A stretch of DNA of 16,141 nt from Jimgerdemannia flammicorona (taxonomy: Eukaryota > Mucoromycota > Endogonomycetes > Endogonales > Endogonaceae), in NCBI GenBank assembly GCA_003990745.1, contig RBNI01003316.1, forward strand, positions 1 through 16,141. The letters run 5' to 3'. The translations under genes were made by a program, and so were the position numbers. Shown in pieces: positions 1-8,702 of this stretch; the first letter of the stretch is position 1; each line of letters starts with the position of its first letter. The notes beneath the pieces are model-generated. The model ran no database searches, had not been told where the DNA came from, and saw only the letters and a program-made list of their open reading frames with translations.

Positions 1-1249
1 CTTGGATTATTTATTATCTCTATCTTATTCACTACTCCTATCTTATTTATCAACTCTGTCTTCATCTTGATCTTATATAGTCTTTTACTATTTAGCTGCT
101 CTCTTATTAAAGTTAGAAGCTATAAACTTACTAGTATTGACCTTGTCTGGATACAATATAGTCTACTTCTTGGTTTCATACATCTTTGTAGTCTGGTGTA
201 GCCTGTCTATAGTCTGCAGCCTGTCTATGGTCTGCTACTCCTTGGTTTTGTAGAACTAATATAATTTATTTATGGCTTAGTATATATTATTCATAGCTTG
301 GTACTTATTGTTCATACTGGAGTATATTTAGTTTATCTTAAAATATAATCTATTATCTTTAGGCATAATGAAATTGGATAAGAAAAGATATAATTCTTCT
401 AGATAAAAATCTCTTTTTATACTTACAATATTTTAATATATATATATATATGTTATTAGAAAGTCTAATAAGTGAATGTAAAGCTTACTTACTTATGTTT
501 AGTTAATATAATAAAGTACAAGTGTATTAAATAAGCACACATTAAACAAGTATACCAAGTAAGCATATTAAGGATAAAGTATAAAACCAATTAGATAAAG
601 AATTTAAAAAATTCCATTTTAGGTTAGTATGTTTTGTAATTATGAACTTACTGTTAAAATTTATATTATTCTTCAAATTCTTCTCTATTTTAAACCTAAT
701 ATCAATATAAAGCTTTCTTGCTCATATTGCAATCTAAAGTATAAATCTGCCTTAGGATTGACTTAATATATCTATAAGATATATAATATACTTATATAAT
801 ATCAGAATGATAAGTCTATTCTTAAATTTCCAGTTTATTAAGAATTTAGTAACTTTAATATTATATTATTATTATCTATGAATTTATCTATAGTTCATGA
901 GTTAATCTTAAATTCCATACATATTTCAAGTTTGAACAATTCATATAAATGAACTTAGAAGATTTCAGATAATCATACTAAGTATATATTATAATGATGA
1001 TCTTAGAATAGTAATATCATCACAGGAGACAGCTTTTCCTTATAAGCTATCAGATCAGAGTACAAGAAGGTCATATGGTATAACTCACCCAGGCTATAAG
1101 ATGAGTAATGATGACCAACCATAAGTCATAATGACTATAAGATAGATATCTCAAAGAATATAAAAGAAGAACCAGGAAACTACAGTAGCAGTAACTCAAA
1201 CAAGACTTACAAAATCCTGAAATAGATTAAAAGACTCACCATAAACAAA
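1..1249. other. AT-rich left flank, no gene recognised
   Basis: This stretch is very AT-rich with stops in all frames. It holds a two-copy 18-bp tandem repeat (201-218 and 219-236, one mismatch) and an AT dinucleotide run near 439-451. On the minus strand, roughly 250 down to 150, there is a short stop-poor peptide stretch with a repeated D-Y-R-Q-A-like motif, too short to assign. From about 1020 the base composition becomes less AT-rich and a TATAAAA-like box lies near 1160; this may be the upstream part of the old LTR relic described next. It is most likely heavily mutated repeat sequence. Confidence 0.5.
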
Positions 1250-2093
1250 ATGCCTACTGCTCACCAAACCTCAAGGTCTAGGAACTACCAAGGCCTCTCA
1301 GTTCAAGAAAGGATATTCTAAGACATCAGGAGAGTCATGAGGACCCATACTAAAAGAATTCCTAGCCTCAACCTAGGTACTAGTGACCCCTACTACTTTA
1401 CTATTTACTACTGTAAAATGGAGACAAGAATTACTACCACTACTGAATATCTCTAGATATGGCAGGAATATAAAATAGAAAACCTCCTCTGCTGGAAATT
1501 TCTTCAGACCAGTTCCTAAGATACAAGATGTCATCTCTATGGATGTATATGAATTGAGGGTAGCCAAAAAGATCTATTAGGTCTTCAGATATGCATTTTG
1601 GTCAATCTCCAACTTAGAGTATACATACCAGAGTCTCAGACTTCAAGAAATTGTCAGCCCACTACACAGATGCACTGGAGGCCATAGTGGCTACAGAAGC
1701 CCAATCCACTATTACTCTCAAAAGTGATGAGATAGAAGAGTTCTGGAATCCCATCCTCCAGAACAATTTAGATCAATTTCTGCAAGAATTAATTTCAGTA
1801 TTTCAAGGTCTCAGTATTCAGATTAGACCCCCTCAAGATCTCACCTTTGTCCCCTACTTTATAGAGGAAAATATCATAGATTGAAGAGCCTCTGATCTCG
1901 TTACTCTCCCTGCTATTACTGAATATGATGATATCATCAGAAATAATATTATCCTACTAATTGATATATATGAAATAAATGAAACAGAAATGTTTGCTGA
2001 CCTTATTTTCTTTAAAGACATCTCATCCCTGACTTCCAGCCTTGATGATAGTGATGAAAACAAAGCCCTCAGAATTTTGAACATTCTGCTCTA
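1250..2093 (+). pseudogene. Broken relative of the LTR-borne reading frame (unknown function)
   Basis: This is a degenerate plus-strand coding region. The readable frame runs in frame 3 from about 1377 to 1650, then shifts to frame 1 and ends at a TAA at 2093, with in-frame stops (for example at 1882) typical of C-to-T decay. The upstream limit at ATG 1250 is a guess. Short blocks resemble, in the same order, the frame inside the intact element's LTR: YQSLRLQEIV against YQISHLLEDMV, TLKSDEIEEF against TLSYSQIDDM, and near the C-terminus IYEINETEMFADLIFFKD against YYLSNQGEVIREPLFLDD. The last block aligns without a gap. A TATA box and AATAAA follow about 220-250 bp downstream, as in the intact LTR. 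No known domain was recognised. I infer an older LTR of a related element; the alignment is by eye only. Confidence 0.5.
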
Positions 2094-2313
2094 ATTTATT
2101 TATATAACTATTTGTTTGAATACTTAAATGTTCTAGCATTCTGATCTTACATAACTATCAGGAATTATTCTAGCATTCTGATCTTATACAACCAATTATA
2201 TAGATACTTGAATTTATACTTACAACTTGAAGTTTTTTGCATTTAAATATCTTATTTAGTTATTGGATTTTATATTTAGCTTTATATCTTAGTAACTATT
2301 GAATTATATTTTG

Positions 2314-2346
2314 TATAAATATCCCTCTTATTTTCTTTGAAATAAA
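2314..2346 (+). promoter_or_regulatory. TATA box and polyadenylation signal of the old LTR relic
   Basis: TATAAATA lies at 2314-2321, followed by CCCTC and then AATAAA at 2341-2346. This order (reading frame, TATA box, C-rich stretch, AATAAA) matches the intact LTR downstream, where TATAAATA is followed by CCCCC and later AATAAA. The spacing is much shorter here (about 20 bp instead of about 120), so either the R region is compressed or one of the two signals is chance in AT-rich DNA. Confidence 0.35.
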
Positions 2347-2439
2347 GTCAGTATTAAAACACTCAAGTATTCAAGTACTCAACCACTCAAGAGTACAAAA
2401 GTTCCAGTCCTCTACTCAATTCTATATAAGCAAATTTAA

Positions 2440-3036
2440 GAGACAACAGAACAGTTTAAAGATAAGAAGTTTGAGGACTATAAGATCTTGAGAGGTACTC
2501 CAATAGAACTTTCTTATAAAAAACTTGTAGTTGGTCTAAGAGATATACCTTGAAGAGAATCTGACATACTTAGAGAACTCAGTACCCACTGTGTGACAAT
2601 ATATATAATTTAAGATAATATTAGTAGTGATGATATATCTTTAATTAAAAAATAGAAAAGTTCATCATTCAGTAAAAATGACAATTCAATTCAAGAGAAA
2701 AGATAATTATTCAGAGAGAATGACAATTCAATTCAAGATCAGAGAAGTCTATCTACTATATTGGAGTTCAGTAAGAATCTTATTATCTATAAACTAACTA
2801 GTGGTCAAATTATCAATTGTAAAGAAGTACTTATACAGTATAATGAATTTATTTCTAAACTCAGATGGGTATCTACAACTGATACAAATAATCCTTTATA
2901 TTCTTGAAAAAATAATAGAGAAATTTGGCTCACAAATCTATTATTTCAAAGTAGAAATATATCTCAAAAGATTGTAGATAAACTTCTTAATATATTTGCA
3001 AATAGAAGAATTTCAATAGTGAATAGGCCTCTCTAG
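2440..3036 (+). pseudogene. Decayed retrotransposon leader/gag-like frame
   Basis: A plus-strand frame (frame 1) stays readable for about 200 codons, interrupted by TGA, TAA and TAG codons, and ends at TAG 3034. Near its start the peptide RGTPIELSYKKLVV followed by a later L.EL..C pattern resembles RGCTPYKIDLDHKKMV followed by L.EL.C in the U5 region of the intact element (around 5325-5430). A later block (IVDKLLNIFANRRIS) has the hydrophobic pattern of LIEAFFTLLNKSFVS in the intact element's gag-like frame. There is a small internal repeat in the peptide (NDNSIQ twice, about 2685 and 2725). I infer the 5' internal end of an old relative of the intact element, with pol lost. No domain family was recognised. 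Confidence 0.4.
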
Positions 3037-3064
3037 TTCACAAACTCAAGAAAGATTAGTACTC

Positions 3065-3225
3065 TCAAATAAATCAAATTAATTCAAATTGAATCGAATT
3101 GGAGTTGATTAGAGTCAAATTGAATTGAGGATTTTTTGATTTGAATTAAAGTTGAATCAAATTGGGGGTCTGATTCAATTTGATCAAATTGAATTGAGAG
3201 TTCAATTCAATTCAAATCTTATATC
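3065..3225. repeat. TTGAATT-rich degenerate repeat with 22-bp palindrome
   Basis: The stretch is built from variants of TTGAATT/AATTCAA and TTGAATC, irregularly spaced on both strands. Positions 3173-3194 form a perfect 22-bp palindrome centred on TGATCA. No coding frame is supported. It sits between the old relic and the intact retrotransposon and could be a decayed satellite or a hairpin-forming spacer. Confidence 0.6.
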
Positions 3226-3382
3226 ATCAATCTTGTATCATTAATCTTTTTATTTATAATTGTCAGCCTATTCATTTTTATGCTATTCATTCAAGCATCC
3301 TAATTCCTATCCTAATTTATTTACAATTTAGTATTCCTGGTATGATCCTAGTACCCAATGCACAAATTCAAGCATTCTCAGC

Positions 3383-3387
3383 ATGAT
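3383..3387. repeat. Target site duplication, left copy (ATGAT)
   Basis: The five bases ATGAT directly precede the first LTR base. The same five bases directly follow the last base of the 3' LTR at 13153-13157. Five base pairs is the usual duplication made by Ty3/gypsy integrases, so both element ends are fixed to the base and the element has not been rearranged at its borders. Confidence 0.9.
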
Positions 3388-3673
3388 TGTAAGCACACAA
3401 CCTCCAAGCTACAGAAATCACACATCACCCTCTTAATAAGCCACTGAAATTGCATGCAACCTCTGAACAAATCTGGAAATCACCTGTATGATCACGAAGC
3501 TAAGTCAAACAGAAGTCACAGTGTACAAAGCTGAGTCAACACAAAGTCATAGAACACAAGATTCACACAAACGGAATCTTACCAATTAGGACTAAATACA
3601 TATATACTGAGCACTGAGACATGTTGAAGCAGAACTAAAACAAATAACAACCATAACTTCCAAACATACAAAC

Positions 3674-4771
3674 ATGACCACTGAGATCTATAACTGCATC
3701 CGCGCTGATATTTGGAATGCCATTGTCAACCAAGCCACACCCCCTCTGCCCCTTATGAATATCCATAGCCTAGCACCCCTCTACTTCATAGAAGCCTGAT
3801 GGAATGCCCTGAACATACTTAACGAGGCCTACCAGATTGGACAAATCTCAAGCTACTACCAGATTAGCCACCTCCTAGAAGACATGGTTGAACACCACCA
3901 TGATACAGATATTATCCAGATGTCTCAACACCAGAAGCTCATCGCCCGCAAATACTGAGAACTCTTCTATAAGTACAGCACCTTTATTCCTCACCTCCAA
4001 GTTACTACCAGCGAAATGGTTGCTACCCTGTCCTATAGCCAAATCGATGACATGATACAAGAACTCAACCACAAGTATCTTGAATATATTCAGACTACCA
4101 ACAGAACCTTCCTGCACCCCGACAACCATATCCTGCAAATGCTCCAAGCTGGATATGCTATGAAGGACGTCTATGATATAATCCACTTTGACAAAGATGA
4201 AGCAGAAGACAATGATCCCTCTGATGCTGACATGACCTCAAGCCAACGATCTCTACCAACTCTGATCACACCACCAACTTTACCAATGAACTTACAACAG
4301 TTCATAACCACCTACGAGACTTATTGGGACAATGACCACTGATATGAATACCAACCCACATTCACTCCTGATTACTTCAACTATAACAAAGAAACCAGAG
4401 AACACAACCTATACCTTCAGACAACCCTTGAGATTGAACTAACCACTCCACCACCTGAGTACGAGTGACATGAACCACAGCTGCCAGCATACTACAATTC
4501 TATGACTCATAGTGCTGTAACCTACAGAAGGTATGCAGACAGCAAACCTAATGAAAGCGAAGATGATACACCGCTCCTTCACCCACCAACATCTTATCCA
4601 GTATATGAGACAGATTATGCTATCCTGTGGGATGGTGGCGAAGTCCCAATATATTACTATCTCAGCAATCAAGGAGAAGTAATCCGTGAACCACTCTTCC
4701 TAGATGACTACTTCATCAGAGATGATGTCATCGATGGTGATATCATCGAAGACTATCCAGACAGTGCCTAA
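3674..4771 (+). pseudogene. LTR (U3)-encoded reading frame, unknown function, 5' copy
   Basis: From ATG 3674 to TAA 4769-4771 a single frame of 366 codons is readable, broken by four TGA codons (in I-E-A-*-W-N, R-K-Y-*-E-L, N-D-H-*-Y-E and Y-E-*-H-E). In the 3' copy the third is TGG (Trp) and the first is CAA. The mix of TGA here and CAA there fits an original CGA hit on opposite strands, so at least these two stops arose by mutation. The product would be acidic and hydrophilic without an obvious signal peptide or membrane segment. It has a histidine/aspartate patch (EHHHDTD), an acidic linker (DKDEAEDNDPSD), a Pro/Thr-rich middle and a strongly acidic C-terminus (LFLDDY...DSA). I recognise no retroviral domain in it. 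It lies entirely upstream of the LTR TATA box, so it would need its own promoter or readthrough transcription. It could be an accessory protein or captured host sequence. Confidence 0.75.
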
Positions 4772-4802
4772 AGCTATAAATAGCTTAGTAGTCATAGTAT
4801 AG

Positions 4803-4908
4803 TTAGATTAGCCTTGTACAACGTAACTGTGAACTGACTCAGCAGTCAGATGATCTCTTAATATGTTAGATCACTCTTGTACTATGTGACTACATTCTGA
4901 CTCAGCAA
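4803..4908 (+). promoter_or_regulatory. Two-copy U3 repeat with TGACTCA bZIP-type sites
   Basis: Two diverged copies of a 43-bp unit (4803-4845 and 4866-4908, period 63 bp) each end in TGACTCAGCA. TGACTCA (4835-4841 and 4898-4904) is the known palindromic binding site of Gcn4/Cpc1/AP-1 bZIP activators, which respond to amino-acid starvation in fungi. The pair lies 60-130 bp upstream of the LTR TATA box, where an enhancer is expected. In the 3' LTR both sites are mutated (TAACTCA at 12535, and a C-to-T/G-to-A damaged copy near 12598). Use by the element is inferred. Confidence 0.45.
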
Positions 4909-4960
4909 AGCACTTAGTGCTACATCCATATCTAGCATAGTCCAGATAGCCCCTCACTAG

Positions 4961-4968
4961 TATAAATA
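4961..4968 (+). promoter_or_regulatory. 5' LTR TATA box
   Basis: TATAAATA is followed by a C-rich run (CCCCCTCC) and is the best promoter candidate for the genomic transcript. It is conserved at 12661-12668 in the 3' LTR. The RNA start would fall near 4990, which gives a plausible R region up to the AATAAA about 120 bp further on. Confidence 0.65.
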
Positions 4969-5086
4969 CCCCCTCCTCCAGACCTCAGAATCTCAGACCT
5001 GAATAATCTGAACACAACTCCTGAGCACTTCCCCACAATATCCCTTCACACAAACTGCTCCTAGTATAGCAATATCATGAATAGCA

Positions 5087-5092
5087 AATAAA
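5087..5092 (+). terminator. 5' LTR polyadenylation signal
   Basis: AATAAA lies about 120 bp after the TATA box and is conserved in the 3' LTR (12787-12792), where it would direct 3' end formation of the element's RNA. A second weak AT-rich motif (TTTAATAAC) follows directly. Together with the TATA box it sets the approximate R/U5 border near 5110. Confidence 0.6.
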
Positions 5093-5225
5093 CCTATTTA
5101 ATAACCCACAAAACCACTCTTAAGTAAATCTGCTCCCCGTTAGGTCCTACTTCTAACCCCCTCACAAAATTTCTGAATTGGATATTGTCTGTAGCAATAC
5201 ACCAATTCAACTAAGCTGGTCTTAG

Positions 5226-5540
5226 TTTCTTGAACTTCCTGAAATACGAAAAATCCTGAACATCCAGAACTAGTCTGAAAAAGGACTTTGGTTGAGATGT
5301 CAACCTGATCTTGAAATCAATAAGTATAGAGGATGTACTCCATACAAAATTGATCTTGATCATAAGAAAATGGTCTTCCAGAATATCCAGAACTTCCAGA
5401 AAACCCTTTCAGAACTATGTAACAGTTACCCTAAAAAAGCAACCCTCTTACAACTTGGTAGCAGCGGTTTACAATCCAATTCTGCTTCAAGATGCTTCCT
5501 TACCCTGCTACAAACCCTTCTGCGAATTTCTACAAGTTAG
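5226..5540 (+). pseudogene. U5-borne reading frame running through the LTR end and primer site
   Basis: Frame 3 is readable from just after TAG 5223 through U5, the LTR end (5452) and the primer site to a stop at 5538-5540, with one in-frame TAG near 5268. The 3' LTR keeps the same frame up to its border. There is no ATG in frame; an ATA near 5244 or a TTG at 5292 could mark a mutated start. Its segment RGCTPYKIDLDHKKMV resembles RGTPIELSYKKLVV in the old relic at about 2476-2520, which is the main reason to think it was translated. Yeast Ty1 gives precedent: its gag begins inside the 5' LTR and reads through the primer site. The alternative is an open stretch without meaning, since frame 1 is also open here. 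Confidence 0.35.
5456..5467 (+). promoter_or_regulatory. Primer binding site
   Basis: Three bases after the LTR end comes TGGTAGCAGCGG. TGG complements the CCA tail of any tRNA, and TGGTAGC matches the 3' end GCUACCA found in fungal initiator methionine tRNAs. Bases after position 7 do not match the yeast initiator tRNA, as I recall it, so the primer could be a variant initiator tRNA or another tRNA ending in GCUACCA. Its position directly after the LTR supports the LTR boundary. Confidence 0.7.
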
Positions 5541-6780
5541 TATAAAGCCCAACCTCTGAACTGGAATTTATCCTGAACCATCTGACAATCTGGAGAGAAT
5601 TGAACCTGACATACAAGAACAATTTGACCTCTACACCTGCAATAAGTGGGACAAACTTCATTTAAAGAAAGAAGTACTTCAATTAAATCAGCAAATAGGT
5701 GAAACCCTATTCACCGAACTCCTTGTACTACACCCAGCAAGTCAGGATGAAGAAGGTCTTATAGAAGCCTTCTTTACTCTTCTCAACAAGAGTTTTGTCA
5801 GCTCTACAAATCCGAGCGACCTAGGACAACCAGCAGCAGTCTTTCTAGCCTTAGTTTCTCACAAAGCCCAAGCCTCTATAGCCAAGTGGCTCAACTCTAC
5901 CAACTTTCACCATACCAGAACCAAGACTGTGTTATACTACTGATTCCAAAACAGCAAGGCCCACCATATTCTTAAGGAAGAAGTAAGAGAAACCCTTCAT
6001 CAACTATCTGACCCTGAACCTGAAGCAGGTCCTGCTACAGCTCCATCTGAATCCGAAACCAATACTGAACCAGAACTTGACTTTGAATTAAGTCCATCTG
6101 AAATCAGATATATAACTGATTCTATCTACTTTGACGCTGAGCAAACCCAATTACATGGGAACCAAACCAAAGAGGAGGAGGAGTATCTCAGTAAATTCAA
6201 TCCCGGATACACCACTGAAGGAAACACATCTGCATCAGGATAGAACACACCTATACAGCAACAGACAGCTATCTATCAAGCCCTTACTCCAGACCCACAA
6301 CTATTACTCCAGCAACTTACACAGACCCAAAGAACTCCATCACACTCTGCACCAGTACCTCAAGTAGTACCAGTAACACCACTACCAGCAGTCCAACTGC
6401 CTCCAGTAAACAACATGGCAAACCAACAGATTCTAGACCTCACAGCCCAGATAGCCATAATGGTAGCAACCATTACTACCTTAGCCAAACAGACCCAACC
6501 TACAAAAATTCTGAGTCTACCTACCTTCAATAGTACTGCACAAGAAGTTCAAAGCTTCATTAGTGTAGTTGATACCAACTTCGAAGCCAATCAATAGACT
6601 AATGAGCGAGTTGCTGACCACATTCTGACAAACAATCAAGACCACACTCTGGAACAACTCTTTGCTACCACTACAGCCTATGTCCACCAAGTTGTTATAT
6701 TCTTCTGAGGACCTGCTGAAGAATGGTGGTGAACCCTTCCTGAAAAACCCCTCACATGGGACACCCGACCTACAGTAATT
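5473..6780 (+). pseudogene. gag: Gag-like polyprotein, truncated and mutated
   Basis: Frame 1 is readable for about 435 codons with stops near 5557, 5941, 6241, 6595, 6706 and 6730. The first part (to about 6410) is a hydrophilic N-terminal region with a Glu/Pro-rich stretch (LSDPEPEAGPATAPSESE) and a Pro/Gln/Val-rich linker. From MANQQ at 6415 comes a short helical segment and then a capsid-like pattern: L-P-x-F-N-S-T-A-Q-E-V-Q-S-F-I at about 6516-6560 and GPAEEWW...LTWDT near 6709-6767, typical of Ty3/gypsy capsids. Sequence that normally follows LTWDT (rest of capsid and CCHC zinc knuckle) is missing, and the frame runs directly into protease sequence in frame 2. No ATG lies in frame before 6415 inside the internal region, so the true start may be there, mutated, or in U5. 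Confidence 0.7.
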
Positions 6781-6819
6781 GCTCAGAATGCAGCAAACAA
6801 TACCCCAGGATATGGAGTC

Positions 6820-7110
6820 CATCCTGCAGCCGGTCTTCACCTCTCTAGTACAACAAACTCAAGTAGTTGCCACAGCTGATGGAACCTTACATGTCATTAG
6901 CAAGGAAGTCTGCAACCTACCCTTTCGAATTGGTGACTATCAAGTACATGTTACCCTTCAAATTGTACTACTCTCTGACAACAAAATCATCCTTGAAACT
7001 CCATGGTTAAAACAAGAGAACCCTATGATCAATTGGATAAACCATTCTCTGACCATCAAGAAAGGATGCCACAACTTCAAACTGCAAGGTGAAAAGGACC
7101 CACTCAACTT
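6820..7110 (+). pseudogene. Retropepsin (aspartic protease) remnant
   Basis: The C-terminal half of a Ty3/gypsy protease is readable: V-A-T-A-D-G-T-L, then the beta strands with PFRIGDYQVHVTL, and the conserved ending ETPWLKQENPMINWINHSL (normally I-L-G-x-x-W-L-x-x-x-N-P-x-I-D-W). The catalytic D-S/T-G loop and everything before it are absent: the sequence upstream is gag in another frame. The protease was therefore removed by deletion, besides the stop codons elsewhere. A linker follows, and the RT domain begins near 7320. Confidence 0.8.
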
Positions 7111-7319
7111 TAGTGACCCTGGACCAAAGATCACCTACATCAATAAGCTACAACTCAAGAAATTGGCCAAGAAATACCCTCTCTTTGCTATCTCCATCCG
7201 TCCATCCAAAGGAAAACCCGAGAACTCTGAAAAAGACTTTTCCAAAGTTGACAGCCATATCAGACCACTACTCCAGAAATTCCAAGACATATTTCCAAAG
7301 AAGCTTCCAAAAGGCCTAC

Positions 7320-8170
7320 CTCCTAAATGAGCAGTAGACCATGCTATCAAGACCATTCCAGATGTCAAGCCAGCCTTCAAGTCAATCTACCATATGTCAT
7401 CAAGAGAAATCGATGCACTCAAGAAAGAAATCGACGAACTCTTGGAACAAGAATTCATCAGACCCAGTGTATTACCTTATGGTGTACCAGTCCTCTTTGT
7501 TGTAAAGAAAGGAGGAGATCTGTGAATGTACATTGATTACCATAACCTCAATGAACAGACCATCAAGAACTGTTACCCACTACCCAGAATCGATGAAATA
7601 TTTGATAGACTTACTAACCCACAATTTATGAGCTCTTTTGACCTATGAAATGGTTACTGGCAAATTGCCATAAAAGAAGAAGACATCTACAAGACAGCCT
7701 TCCAAACTCACTATGGACATTTCGAATTCCTGGTTATACTCTTTGGCTTAACTAATGCTCCTGCAACCTTCCAGACACTGATGAATACTATCCTGCACCC
7801 ATATCTGGACAAATTTGTTGTTGTCTACATTGATGACATCCTAGTCTTCAGCAAAACCCTGGAGGAACATCTTGAACACCTGGAGCTAGTACTACTGAAA
7901 CTCCAAGAAAACTGACTCTTCACAAAACTCAGCAAGTGTGAATTTCTCCTGAAAGAAATTCAATTCCTTGGACACATCATCATACCAAATGGAATCAAAG
8001 TGGACCCCAGCAAAATCTCCACAATCAAGGATTGGCCCAGACCCAAGAAGCTGAAAGACCTCCAGTCATTCCTGGGATTAGCAAACTATTACAGATGATT
8101 TGTTGCCAACTTCGTCAAAATCACCACTGTCCTTACCCAAATGACCAAGCATAGTAAGAAAGAAGAACAA
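7320..8170 (+). pseudogene. Reverse transcriptase domain
   Basis: All hallmark RT blocks are visible in frame 2. They are the IDALKKEIDELLEQEFIRPS entry block, the PYGVPVLFVVKKGG block, [50 protein letters not shown], the catalytic [11 protein letters not shown] at about 7820-7850 (YIDD at 7826-7837), and EIQFLGHIIIPNGIKVDPSK. The catalytic aspartates are intact. Stops at 7328, 7523, 7646, 7913 and 8096 destroy the protein. Downstream, the connection to RNase H is about a dozen residues longer than usual (near 8160-8230), a minor peculiarity. Confidence 0.92.
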
Positions 8171-8239
8171 CCCTGGACTATGAAATAAGAGAAAGACTTC
8201 AACAATCTTGCAAATTGGGGATCTGAACAAGATACAGCC

Positions 8240-8690
8240 TTTCAAGTATTGAAAGATGCCTTGATAACCACTCCAGTGCTTCAAGCAGCAAATCCTGCTC
8301 TACCATATGAAGTTACTACTGATGCCTCTGACCTAGCCCTTGGAGCAGTACTCATGCAAGAAGGACACCCTGTGGCCTATCACTCCCACAAGTTCAATGA
8401 TGCCAAAATCAACTATGCAACTCATGAGAAGGAAATGTTAGCCATCATAGACACTCTGATCAAATAGTGACCATACCTAGAAGAAGCACACTTCACCATA
8501 TTGACTGACCACAAGTCATTAGTCAACATCAAGACCCAGGCTACCCTTTCTCAAAAGCAAGCCAGATGGATGAAAGTCCTCACCAACTTTGACTATGAAA
8601 TCTAGTACTACCCTGGCAAGGAAAACATTATTGCTGATGCAATCTCTAGACCACCCATTGAAGAAGTTATCCAAACTCTCACCCCGGTTA
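8240..8690 (+). pseudogene. RNase H domain
   Basis: The Ty3-type RNase H is clear: AFQVLKDALITTPVL, then P-Y-E-V-T-T-D-A-S-D with the first catalytic Asp at about 8321, G-A-V-L-M-Q, P-V-A-Y-H-S-H-K-F, the catalytic Glu in N-Y-A-T-H-E-K-E-M-L-A-I, I-L-T-D-H-K-S-L, and YYPGKENIIADAISRPP with the last Asp at about 8635. Stops at 8465 (TAG), 8468 (TGA) and 8603 (TAG) interrupt it. The double TAG-TGA lies where the family has a Trp-Arg pair. The frame changes from 2 to 3 directly downstream, near 8700. Confidence 0.9.
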
Positions 8691-8702
8691 CAAACTCTAT
8701 CA

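Larger units (their letters stand above)
3388..5452 (+). repeat. 5' long terminal repeat (2065 bp)
   Basis: It starts TGTAAG and ends CTTACA. The start and end were fixed by comparison with the copy at 10584-13152 and by the target duplication. U3 is very long (about 1.6 kb) and includes a 365-codon frame at 3674-4771. A TATA box at 4961 suggests that R begins near 4990, AATAAA is at 5087-5092, and U5 then fills about 5110-5452. A TATATA-like box at about 3600, some 70 bp before the U3 frame's ATG, could serve that frame. Excluding the inserted retroposon, the 3' copy has exactly the same length, so there have been no net indels since insertion. Confidence 0.95.

Noticed and set aside
1373..1567. 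64-codon minus-strand frame in the left relic
   Set aside because: It is antisense to the plus-strand frame that continues into the 1651-2093 coding block and has no support of its own.
3875..4186. Minus-strand frames opposite the U3 frame (also at 11044-11343)
   Set aside because: They lie antisense to the long plus frame, are shorter and end within it. The plus frame has the sensible start, length and pattern of stops.
6779..7330. 183-codon open frame as an intact small protein
   Set aside because: It is only the longest uninterrupted piece of pol (protease tail to the start of RT). Its nominal start is a TTG at a deletion junction.
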